Of a stretch of DNA of 64,000 nt, positions 16,279-24,520 are shown piece by piece (the first letter of the stretch is position 1; each line of letters starts with the position of its first letter). The notes below the pieces were generated by a model. It saw nothing but the letters and a program-made list of their open reading frames with translations. It was not told the origin of the DNA and searched no databases. The stretch is taken from assembly GCA_964392245.1 (NCBI GenBank), contig CAYMOX010000013.1:1-64000 (forward strand). Direction: 5' to 3'. The position numbers and the translations under genes were made by a program. Origin of the DNA: JAAUUJ01 sp964392245 (lineage in GTDB: Bacteria; Cyanobacteriota; Cyanobacteriia; Thermostichales; Thermostichaceae).

Positions 16279-18921
16279 TCAGGCGGGAATCGCTGCTTCG
16301 GGGGGGGCTTCGCTGGCTTCCTGCCCCAGACGGTTGAAGGTCAGCCGCTCATGCTCCACTGTCACCATGATCGTGTCCCCTGGGTGAAACTGATTTGCCA
16401 GCAGTTTGGTGGCCACAGGGTTTTCGATTTCCCGCTGAATACAGCGCTTCAATGGACGAGCCCCGAAGACAGGATCATACCCTACCTCAGCCATGTAGTC
16501 CTTGGCGGCCTCGGAGAGAACCAGTTTGATCTTTTGATCCGCAAGCAGCTGCTGCACCCGGTCCATCTGCAGCTCAACGATCTGACGAATCTGGGCTTTG
16601 GTGAGGGCATGGAAGATGATCATCTCATCAACGCGGTTGAGAAATTCCGGTCGGAAGCTGCGCCGCAATAGATTCAGCACCTGAGTTCGCATTTCTTCAT
16701 AACGGCTGTCATCACCCCCCACCTCCAGGATCATGTCACTGCCGATATTGCTGGTCATGATGATGATCGTGTTTTTAAAGTCTACGGTGCGGCCATGGGA
16801 GTCGGTGATCCGGCCATCATCCAGGACCTGCAGCAGAATGTTGAATACATCCGGATGGGCTTTTTCCACCTCATCGAAAAGCACCACAGAATAGGGCCGC
16901 CGCCGCACCGCTTCGGAGAGTTGTCCCCCCTCTTCATAGCCCACATACCCAGGAGGAGCCCCGACCAGTCGGGAAACGGTGTGCTTTTCCATGTACTCCG
17001 ACATGTCGATGCGCACCATAGCCTCGCTGGTGTCGAAGAGAAAACGAGCCAGTGCCCGCGCCAGTTCGGTTTTGCCCACCCCGGTGGGACCCAGGAAGAG
17101 GAAGGAACCAATGGGGCGACTGGGATCTTTCATGCCAGCCCGAGCTCGACGGATTGAGGCGGCGACGGCGGCGACGGCTTCTTCCTGGCCAATCACCTGG
17201 GTGTGGAGGTGATCTTCTAAATGCAGGAGTTTCTGTCGCTCCGATTCCAGCAGGTTCTGGACGGGAATGCCAGTCCAGCGAGACACCACTTCGGCAATGT
17301 CTTCAGGTATCACCTGTTCCCGCAACAGGGGTTCCCCTTCGGATTGTTGCTCCGCCAGTTTTGCCTCTTTTTCCTGAATCCGGCGTTCCACCTCCATCAA
17401 CTTGCCGAACTTGAGTTCTGCCGCTTTGTTCAGGTCATAACGTTGCTCGGCCTGCTCAATCTGCAGTTTGATGGCATCCCGCTCTGCCTTCAGGGTTTGG
17501 AGTTCCTCCAGCCCCTCTTTCTCGTACTGCCAGCGCGCATTCAGAGCCCGTTGACTTTCGGTCAGGTTGGCCAGTTCCTGCTCAATTTTGTGCAACCGAT
17601 CCTGGGAGGCAACATCATCCTCTTTCTCCAGAGACAGTTGTTCCATCTGCAACTGCATGATCCGGCGATCAATTTCATCCAGCTCCACCGGTTTGGAAGT
17701 GATCTCCATCTTGAGCTTGGCCGCGGATTCATCCACCAGATCAATGGCTTTATCTGGCAGGAAGCGATCAGAGATGTAACGGTTGGAAAGCACAGCCGCC
17801 GCCACCAGGGCTCCATCGGCGATTTTGACTCCATGGTGCAGCTCATAGCGCTCCTTCAGGCCGCGCAGAATGGAGATGGTGTCTTCCACCGTCGGCTGAT
17901 CCACATACACCTGCTGGAACCGGCGCTCCAGGGCAGCATCTTTTTCAATGTGCTGACGGTATTCATCCAGGGTGGTGGCCCCAATGCAGCGCAACTCCCC
18001 TCGGGCCAGCATCGGTTTAAGGAGATTGCCCGCATCCATGGCTCCTTCTCCAGCCCCCGCCCCGACAACGGTGTGCAACTCATCAATAAACAGGACGATC
18101 TGACCTTGGGATTCGGTGACTTCCTTCAAAACCGCCTTGAGGCGATCTTCAAATTCACCCCGGTACTTGGCCCCCGCAATCAGACTGCCCATATCCAGGG
18201 AAATAACGAGCCGATTTTTGAGGGATTCCGGCACATCGCCACGGTTGATCCGCTGCGCCAGCCCTTCGACAATGGCGGTCTTACCCACTCCGGGCTCCCC
18301 AATCAGCACCGGGTTGTTTTTGGTGCGGCGTGAGAGCACCTGGATCACTCGCCGAATTTCGTCATCGCGGCCAATCACCGGATCAAGCTTTCCTTCCCGT
18401 GCCGCTTCTGTCAGATCACGACCATAGCGCTCTAGGGCTTCATAGCGGGCTTCAGGATTGCGATCCGTAACTTTTTGCCGACCTCGAACCTCCTCAATGG
18501 CATCCTGCAGTCGTTCAGCCGTCAGCCCCAAGGGAGCCAGCACCCGCTTGCCAAAGCGCTCATCCCCCACCACCCCCAGGAGCAGGTGTTCCACTGAGAT
18601 AAAGTCATCGTTGTATTCTTTGCGAGCTTCTTCCGCCCGATCCAGGGTGGTTTCCAGACCCCGACCCAGATACAGTTGCTCTACCTTGGCCAGACGGGGC
18701 TGTGTTTTGATAAAGGCATCGGTTCGTTCTCGTACCTGGGAAGGATTCAGCTCCGCCCGCTGCAAAATCGTGGGGATCAGCCCCCCCTCCTGATCCAGCA
18801 GAGCGATCAGCAAGTGCTCGGTTTCCAGTTGTTGTTGCTTGTAATCACGGGCCACATCCTGGGACTTAACAATTGCGCTCCAGGCCTTATCCGTAAACTG
18901 ATTCGGGTTTGTCGGCTGCAT
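16279..18921 (-). CDS. clpB: ATP-dependent disaggregase ClpB
   Basis: An 880-residue AAA+ chaperone that extracts proteins from heat-induced aggregates with DnaK. It has the N domain with two Clp repeats (QFTDKAWSAIVKSQDVARDY onward), first AAA module (GEPGVGKTAIVEGLA; VLFIDELHTVVGAGAGEGAMDA), a coiled-coil middle domain (about 410-530), and the second AAA module (FLGPTGVGKTELARAL; YVGYEEGGQLSEAVRRRPYSVVLFDEVEKAH). There is no IGF/L ClpP-binding loop typical of ClpC. It ends EAPPEAAIPA. ATG at 18921 fits the family start. I see no CIRCE element upstream. Confidence 0.96.
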   Translation of the reverse strand: MQPTNPNQFTDKAWSAIVKSQDVARDYKQQQLETEHLLIALLDQEGGLIPTILQRAELNPSQVRERTDAFIKTQPRLAKVEQLYLGRGLETTLDRAEEARKEYNDDFISVEHLLLGVVGDERFGKRVLAPLGLTAERLQDAIEEVRGRQKVTDRNPEARYEALERYGRDLTEAAREGKLDPVIGRDDEIRRVIQVLSRRTKNNPVLIGEPGVGKTAIVEGLAQRINRGDVPESLKNRLVISLDMGSLIAGAKYRGEFEDRLKAVLKEVTESQGQIVLFIDELHTVVGAGAGEGAMDAGNLLKPMLARGELRCIGATTLDEYRQHIEKDAALERRFQQVYVDQPTVEDTISILRGLKERYELHHGVKIADGALVAAAVLSNRYISDRFLPDKAIDLVDESAAKLKMEITSKPVELDEIDRRIMQLQMEQLSLEKEDDVASQDRLHKIEQELANLTESQRALNARWQYEKEGLEELQTLKAERDAIKLQIEQAEQRYDLNKAAELKFGKLMEVERRIQEKEAKLAEQQSEGEPLLREQVIPEDIAEVVSRWTGIPVQNLLESERQKLLHLEDHLHTQVIGQEEAVAAVAASIRRARAGMKDPSRPIGSFLFLGPTGVGKTELARALARFLFDTSEAMVRIDMSEYMEKHTVSRLVGAPPGYVGYEEGGQLSEAVRRRPYSVVLFDEVEKAHPDVFNILLQVLDDGRITDSHGRTVDFKNTIIIMTSNIGSDMILEVGGDDSRYEEMRTQVLNLLRRSFRPEFLNRVDEMIIFHALTKAQIRQIVELQMDRVQQLLADQKIKLVLSEAAKDYMAEVGYDPVFGARPLKRCIQREIENPVATKLLANQFHPGDTIMVTVEHERLTFNRLGQEASEAPPEAAIPA

Positions 18922-19125
18922 GAAGATCGGCTCGAAATCTTACGATCAGTATAACAATGTCAAATGACTTGAGTGTGGTGCGATCAAGGTGTGGATATCT
19001 CCAGGACTGCAGGTAGCGTTCCCCACCGGAAGGGGATGGAGAAGGGGGAGAAAAATCAGATGTTGAAGAGGTGCAGGCTCCTCCTATGCTGGTGATCAGA
19101 TTCCTGCAGGAGGCGCTGCCCGGAA

Positions 19126-20760
19126 ATGGATATTCAGACAATGAGCTCTCAACCTTTTGCGGACCAGAAACCCGGTACCTCCGGTTTACGCAAAAAGGTG
19201 CGTGTTTTCCAGCAGCCCCATTATCTGGAAAATTTTGTCCAGGCGATTCTGGAAACCCTGCCAGACTGTGTGGGACAGACGTTGGTGCTGGGGGGAGACG
19301 GGCGTTACTACAACCGTGAGGCCATCCAGATCATCCTGAAAATGGCAGCAGCCTTTGGGGTGGGCCGCATCCTTGTAGGCCGGGGTGGTATCCTCTCCAC
19401 TCCTGCTGCCTCCTGCTTGATCCGCAAATACCAGGCCTTTGGGGGCATTATTCTCTCGGCCAGCCATAATCCAGGCGGACCCGAGGAAGACTTTGGCATC
19501 AAGTACAACATCAGCAACGGCGGGCCTGCTCCGGAAAAGGTCACCAGTGCCATCTACGAGAAGACCAAGCAGATCCACGCCTACAAGATCCTGACGGCAG
19601 CTGATCTGGATCTGGACCGTCTGGGAGCCACGCAACTGGGGTCGATGCAGGTGGAAGTGGTGGATTCGGTGGCGGATTATGCCGATCTGATGCAGTCTTT
19701 GTTTGATTTCAACCGCATTCAGGAGTACCTCCAGTCCGGCTCTTTTCGCATGATCTTCGACGCCCTGCATGCCGTCACCGGACCCTATGCCCAACAGATT
19801 TTGGAAACTCGCCTGGCGGCACCTGCCGGAACCGTGCAGCATGGCACGCCGCTGGAGGATTTTGGTGGGGGACATCCGGATCCGAATCTGGTCTACGCCC
19901 ACGATTTGGTGGAACAGTTGTTTGGTGACAATGCCCCGGATTTTGGGGCGGCTTCGGATGGCGATGGGGATCGGAATATGATCCTGGGCCGCCGCTTCTT
20001 TGTGACGCCCAGCGACAGTCTGGCGATCCTAGCTGCCAATGCACATCTGGTTCCTGGCTATCAAAAGGGGTTGGCCGGGGTGGCTCGCTCGATGCCCACC
20101 AGTCAGGCGGTGGATCGGGTGGCGGAGCGGTTAGGCATTCCTTGCTTTGAAACCCCTACAGGCTGGAAGTTCTTTGGCAATTTGCTGGATGCGGGTCGCA
20201 TTACCCTCTGTGGGGAGGAGAGTTTTGGTACTGGATCGGATCATGTGCGAGAGAAAGATGGTCTCTGGGCCGTGCTCTTCTGGTTGAACATCCTGGCGGT
20301 GCGGCAGGAATCGGTGGAGCAGATCGTGCAACAGCATTGGCAGAGCTATGGGCGCAACCTGTATTCCCGCCATGACTATGAAGCTGTGGATTCTGGGGCG
20401 GCAGAAGAGCTCATGGATCAACTGCGGCAGAGTCTGGGAGCGATGGTGGGCAAAACCTTTGGGGGCTATCAAGTGGCCCTGGCGGATGATTTCAGCTACA
20501 CCGATCCGATTGATGGCAGCACAGCAGAGAACCAGGGGATCCGGATTGTTTTTGGGGATGGATCTCGCCTGATCTACCGTCTCTCCGGCACCGGCACTCA
20601 AGGGGCAACGCTGCGGGTGTATCTGGAAAAATATGAACCGGATCCCAGCAAGCAAAGGCAGGATACTCAAGCCGCTCTGGCGGATTACATTCAGCTGGCG
20701 GATGAGATCGCCCAGATCCGGGCACGCACGGGGCGAGAAGAACCTACTGTGATCACATAA
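19126..20760 (+). CDS. pgm: Phosphoglucomutase (alpha-D-glucose-specific)
   Basis: Interconverts glucose-1-P and glucose-6-P, linking glycogen to central metabolism. The 544 residues carry the catalytic phosphoserine loop ILSASHNPGGPEEDFGIKYN, metal loop ASDGDGDRNMILG, sugar loop CGEESFGTGSDHVREKDGLWA and phosphate loop RLSGTGTQGATLRVYLEKYE. AGGAGG lies about 12 nt before the ATG. A second ATG five codons on is possible. This is the bacterial/eukaryotic PGM1-like form rather than the PMM/PGM short form. Confidence 0.95.
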   Translation: MDIQTMSSQPFADQKPGTSGLRKKVRVFQQPHYLENFVQAILETLPDCVGQTLVLGGDGRYYNREAIQIILKMAAAFGVGRILVGRGGILSTPAASCLIRKYQAFGGIILSASHNPGGPEEDFGIKYNISNGGPAPEKVTSAIYEKTKQIHAYKILTAADLDLDRLGATQLGSMQVEVVDSVADYADLMQSLFDFNRIQEYLQSGSFRMIFDALHAVTGPYAQQILETRLAAPAGTVQHGTPLEDFGGGHPDPNLVYAHDLVEQLFGDNAPDFGAASDGDGDRNMILGRRFFVTPSDSLAILAANAHLVPGYQKGLAGVARSMPTSQAVDRVAERLGIPCFETPTGWKFFGNLLDAGRITLCGEESFGTGSDHVREKDGLWAVLFWLNILAVRQESVEQIVQQHWQSYGRNLYSRHDYEAVDSGAAEELMDQLRQSLGAMVGKTFGGYQVALADDFSYTDPIDGSTAENQGIRIVFGDGSRLIYRLSGTGTQGATLRVYLEKYEPDPSKQRQDTQAALADYIQLADEIAQIRARTGREEPTVIT

Positions 20761-20790
20761 CTTGCAATGGGGATAAGTTGCCCATTCAAG

Positions 20791-21381
20791 CTACTCCGTG
20801 ATGGCTTTGTAAAACTCCCGGATCGCAGCAGGCTGCTGATCGGGTCGAACATACTGGGATAGAAAGACAGGATCCAAGTCTGGAAAAAACTGACTCCGGA
20901 TGGTGGGTATGTAGTCGGAGTTGTGGAGCTGAAAGATCTGTAGCTTTCCGGTTTCCCATAACCAGATCTCGGGAACTTTGAGACCCTGGTAAACCGCCAG
21001 TTTGTTCAGGCCGCCACTGGTGATGATCACTTCTACCGCCAGATCGGGTCTGTCTTTAAGCTGACCCACACAGTAACACTCATCTGGTTCAAGACCCCGA
21101 GCCGCTGTTTGATCACGATAGGTTGTGGATCCGCATCCGTGCAGGTCAATATTTTTGACCAGAGCGTAAGTTTCTAGCAACCTGCCGATGATGGTCTTGG
21201 TCCGCTCATGCTCAGGTGAAAGGGTCATGATCTCCAGCAGCCCTTCCAGGTAAGTCAGACGCAGGCCAGGAATTGCTTCCATGGCAGTATCCATTGCTAG
21301 ATAGTCTTGCCACTGAATAGCTTGCAGGATCAGGTGCTGTTCTGGCTGAGCATGAAGCAATTGTGGTAGCTGCTTACTCAC
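20791..21381 (-). CDS. Uma2 family endonuclease (DUF820)
   Basis: 196 residues from a GTG at 21381. Family features are LTYLEGLLEIMTLSPEHE, RGLEPDECYCVGQ, RPDLAVEVIITSGGLNKLAVY and VPEIWLWE. These place the PD-(D/E)XK-type acidic residues of the Uma2/DUF820 group, which is greatly expanded in cyanobacteria. Biological role unknown; they may be mobile or selfish nucleases. A duplicated fragment of its 3' end lies just beyond its start (21424-21478). Confidence 0.82.
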   Translation of the reverse strand: MSKQLPQLLHAQPEQHLILQAIQWQDYLAMDTAMEAIPGLRLTYLEGLLEIMTLSPEHERTKTIIGRLLETYALVKNIDLHGCGSTTYRDQTAARGLEPDECYCVGQLKDRPDLAVEVIITSGGLNKLAVYQGLKVPEIWLWETGKLQIFQLHNSDYIPTIRSQFFPDLDPVFLSQYVRPDQQPAAIREFYKAITE

Positions 21382-21423
21382 CCGTTGTCCATGAAATCAA
21401 GTGAGCTTATCTTACCCCAATCA

Positions 21424-21478
21424 CGCATTCCGTGATGGCGTTGTAAAACTCTTGGATAGCGGCAGGCTGGGGATCAGA
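21424..21478 (-). pseudogene. Remnant of a second Uma2 gene 3' end
   Basis: The minus strand encodes DPQPAAIQEFYNAITE, nearly the same as the last residues of the neighbouring Uma2 protein (DQQPAAIREFYKAITE). The DNA is about 80-85% identical to 20793-20845. No upstream coding part remains because the sequence then runs into the lipoprotein gene. This points to a tandem duplication that was mostly deleted or overwritten. Confidence 0.7.
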
Positions 21479-21502
21479 ATGTGTCCAGTGTGTCGTTATC
21501 TC

Positions 21503-22855
21503 TTAAGGACCACCACTACAGAAATTCGATGGAAGTGTCTGGACAGAAAATGTCCGGGAACAAAAGATGTCGTCCCCATTCAATTCGCTGAATCCCTTAA
21601 TCTCGAAGCTGAAGGTAGAGTTAAAGGGCGCAGTGGAACTGACGCTGTAGCTAAATGTGACAAAGTTACTGGTGGCTGGTTGGGGAGTAATCGAGGTAAA
21701 AGCAAAGATACTACTGGGATCAATCACCTCACTAAACACCACCGGATCCGTAAAACCTGGCATCCGAACAATCTCCAGACCCACTGAACTGGAATCAGCT
21801 GGACAGGCACTAATGACACTGGTTCCCGAAGTGAACTCCAGATCAAACTCTGAACAGTTTTCGCCAGGAGTTGGTTCATCCTCTTCATCCTTGATCACTA
21901 CGGTGGCAGTCTGTGGAGGGATCAGGGTGCCGTTCACGGGGTTTTCCAGGGTAACTAGGAATGCCTCTGGTCCTTCAGGGATGGCATCATCGATGATCTC
22001 TACACTGATCAAGGCCTGATTCTGTTCAGGTGCAAAGGTGAGGATCCCACTGGTGGATACATAATCACTACCCGCGATGGCCTGACTATCACTGGTAAAA
22101 AATTCAACCGTAGACTCCTGATCCAGTGCCCCCAGACGGTTGACCTGGAGGATCGCAACGTTATTTTCTGGATCTCCCTCGCCAATAATTTCTCCTTCAT
22201 CAACCTCAATCTCTGCCTGGGCAAAACGGATGAAGGTCAGATCAGGAGGAGGAGAAAAGGGAGGGGGAGAGAAGGGAGGTAATGAAAAGGTGGGTGTGGG
22301 AGTAGGAATAAAGGTGGGGGCAGGAGAGGGAGTAAACGGAGGAGGGGGAGAAGGCACCAGAGTTGGGGTGGGCGAGGGTTCAGGGGATGGAGAGGGCTCT
22401 GGCTCTGGTGAAGGTTCAGGGGATGGGGAAGGCGAGGGGGTGGGAAGCGGCACAAAGCAATCCAGGACAAAGCGATTCACACCCACCTGCAGAGGCACAA
22501 ACTGAGAAGGACCTCTCAGATCGGGATCTTCCACCCCATCTACCAGAGTGAAACACTGCAGGGTTACTGGGCCAAGGGGGACATCCTCAAAGGAGACGGT
22601 GGCCAGGTTATCTGTGGTATCTACAACGGTCTGAAGATCACTGATCTGAATCCCACCCTCCACATCCTGCAGCTGCACCCGGATCTGGACCGTTCCAGGA
22701 CCGACCGGGATAAAGTTGGTGCTATCCGTAAAAGTAAAGGTCAGATCGAGCCTTTCCCGACCCAGGCTAGAGGTGGAGTTGGTTCCGCAAGCGGAGAGGA
22801 GAACCAGGGGTAGAACCCCCAGCATCAAATTGTTCCAACGGAAGCCACTCATCAT
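21503..22855 (-). CDS. Exported lipoprotein with Pro-rich linker and Calx-beta domain
   Basis: 450 residues from ATG 22855, with GGGGGA upstream. The signal peptide ends VLLSAC, a clean lipobox. Residues ~30-135 form an all-beta domain (TVQIRVQLQDVEGG). Residues ~136-205 are a PSPSPEPSPEPEP-type linker. A Calx-beta unit follows (GSDYVSTSGILTFAPEQNQ, ISVEIIDDAIPEGPEAFLV), a fold that often binds calcium between strands. The end is a further beta domain with Cys. It is the last of three exported genes on this strand (24371 to 21503), so it may work with the barrel-like protein upstream. Exact role unknown. Confidence 0.78.
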   Translation of the reverse strand: MMSGFRWNNLMLGVLPLVLLSACGTNSTSSLGRERLDLTFTFTDSTNFIPVGPGTVQIRVQLQDVEGGIQISDLQTVVDTTDNLATVSFEDVPLGPVTLQCFTLVDGVEDPDLRGPSQFVPLQVGVNRFVLDCFVPLPTPSPSPSPEPSPEPEPSPSPEPSPTPTLVPSPPPPFTPSPAPTFIPTPTPTFSLPPFSPPPFSPPPDLTFIRFAQAEIEVDEGEIIGEGDPENNVAILQVNRLGALDQESTVEFFTSDSQAIAGSDYVSTSGILTFAPEQNQALISVEIIDDAIPEGPEAFLVTLENPVNGTLIPPQTATVVIKDEEDEPTPGENCSEFDLEFTSGTSVISACPADSSSVGLEIVRMPGFTDPVVFSEVIDPSSIFAFTSITPQPATSNFVTFSYSVSSTAPFNSTFSFEIKGFSELNGDDIFCSRTFSVQTLPSNFCSGGP

Positions 22856-22891
22856 CTCGATCCCCCAGGTTAGAAAATCACAGCTGTGTTG

Positions 22892-23452
22892 TTACCACAA
22901 GATGGCAGTCTTGGCCTCCCGGAGAGCCCCCAGATAATCGGCCACCTCCTGCAGCAGGTTGTTCACCGCCTGGATTAGCTCGTCACAACCTTCCGATTGC
23001 CCTAAGGCCAGATTACGACTGCCAAAGTCTTCTGTCACGAGATCCGGTAACTGTAGACTCTGGGTGACGATCTCTCGCTCCAGCCGCTCCCGTTCCGCTG
23101 GACTGGTGGCGCGTGCCCGCTCTGCGGTGAGTCGGTTGAGGTTGTCAATCCCTTCCGCTAACGGATCCCCAATCCCAGCACAGACTTCCGCACTAAAGTT
23201 GGGGGGAGAGAGGATGGGAAGGGGGGCTGGATCGACTGAGGGTATATCTGTATTCAGTCCACTCCCAGGAATCACCACCGTTGACACCGAGTCAGGGGGC
23301 GGGACCACCGCCGGGGGAGGAGGGGGCGGTTCTGGAATCACAATCTCTACAGGGACAGGCACGACAGCCTGAGCCAGCACTGGTAACCCCCAGCTTCCCC
23401 CCAGCCCTGCCAGGACCAGCACTGAGACTCCCATTACCCTTGGTTTTTGCAT
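22892..23452 (-). CDS. Exported Pro-rich hypothetical protein
   Basis: ATG at 23452 is preceded by AAGGAG, giving 186 residues; the longer upstream frame has no such site. The signal peptide ends PVLAQA. A Pro/Val-rich stretch (PEPPPPPPAVVPPP) comes next, then a helical C-terminal half with many charged residues (NLNRLTAERARATSPAERERLEREI) and two Cys. No family recognised. It sits 28 nt after the barrel-like gene on the same strand, consistent with an operon. Confidence 0.6.
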   Translation of the reverse strand: MQKPRVMGVSVLVLAGLGGSWGLPVLAQAVVPVPVEIVIPEPPPPPPAVVPPPDSVSTVVIPGSGLNTDIPSVDPAPLPILSPPNFSAEVCAGIGDPLAEGIDNLNRLTAERARATSPAERERLEREIVTQSLQLPDLVTEDFGSRNLALGQSEGCDELIQAVNNLLQEVADYLGALREAKTAILW

Positions 23453-23480
23453 GGATCTTCTCCTTCTGCCTGGCAATGAT

Positions 23481-24371
23481 CTAGAACTGATAGGACAACC
23501 CGGCACTGACTGCAAAACGCACATTGTCGCCAGCCCCGGCAATATCTCGCAAAGAGGGGGTGATGTAAAAACTAACATCGGAAAGGGGGGCAAACGAAAC
23601 GCCCGCAGCTAGATCCTGGCCCGTCCATTCTCCGATCACACTGACCGCACGACTCACTCGCAGGGCACCACTGCCAAACACTCCCACGGTGCTTTCCCCA
23701 TTCAGGATGTCATCTTCGGTACGGAATCGCCCTCCACCCACACCCACCGTCAGAGCTAAGCGACTAAAAGCTTGATTGATATCTGGTCGTAATTTGAGAA
23801 TTACACTGGTGGACCCGTACACAGAAGAATCGCGGGAGGGTTCTCCGGTGGTGGCAAAGTCTTCCCAGCCCACTGCTGCGGCCCAGCCCACCTGATCATT
23901 AATGATCAGATTGCGGTGCACCTTGAAGCTGAAGCCCCCCAGGCCTTCCTCCACATCTCCCAACACGTAGTTGACATCCACGCCAAGCCACTGGTTAGGA
24001 TTGCCCAGACCAACGCCAACACCAATCCCAGCCTGACCATCTCCATCGTCAAAGCGCCGTTCAAACACCCCCCCTGCCGCCAGATAAATAGTGCCAAAGC
24101 TGACCCCATAGCCGGAGGGAACAGCGATCGTGTAGCCGGGGGCACTGATGGCCAGATCGGGAACCTGGATCGCTTCAATCTGGGTAAAGGTGGCTCGCAA
24201 TTCATCAAGACTCTCGTCCAGGCGGGGCTGGAGGGTATCCTGAGCCAGCAGGGAGGGATCGGAGGTAGGTGCAGTGGATTGAGCAGCGACGGGCAATATC
24301 CCCAGGGCAACTCCCACGGATCCGCTGACCAGAAGTCCAGGAAGCTGCCGCAGGTGCTTGAGGGTCAACAT
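23481..24371 (-). CDS. Exported beta-barrel-like protein
   Basis: 296 residues with an N-terminal signal (LVSGSVGVALGILPVAAQ). The mature part alternates short hydrophobic/aromatic and Gly-rich strands (GYGVSFGTIYLAAGGVFERRF, GIGVGVGLGNPNQWLGVDVNYV) and ends in GLSYQF. A terminal Phe is typical of outer-membrane beta-barrels. GAGAGGCGG precedes the ATG. It is first of three exported genes in a row. A specific family is not recognised; outer-membrane location is inferred. Confidence 0.65.
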   Translation of the reverse strand: MLTLKHLRQLPGLLVSGSVGVALGILPVAAQSTAPTSDPSLLAQDTLQPRLDESLDELRATFTQIEAIQVPDLAISAPGYTIAVPSGYGVSFGTIYLAAGGVFERRFDDGDGQAGIGVGVGLGNPNQWLGVDVNYVLGDVEEGLGGFSFKVHRNLIINDQVGWAAAVGWEDFATTGEPSRDSSVYGSTSVILKLRPDINQAFSRLALTVGVGGGRFRTEDDILNGESTVGVFGSGALRVSRAVSVIGEWTGQDLAAGVSFAPLSDVSFYITPSLRDIAGAGDNVRFAVSAGLSYQF

Positions 24372-24520
24372 GTCCGCCTCTCAGTTGGAGTTAACATCGC
24401 TAAACTCAGATGCCCTCATCAGGCTAGGCTCATAGAGTTGCGTAGATCGCTAGATCTGGGCTGAATTCTACAGTACCTCAGCCAATCCGCAAGCCATGTC
24501 TATTCCAGAGCAACTTCATG

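Noticed and set aside
20766..20786. Hairpin AATGGG/CCCATT as a terminator between pgm and the Uma2 gene
   Set aside because: The stem is short and there is no T-tract on either side.
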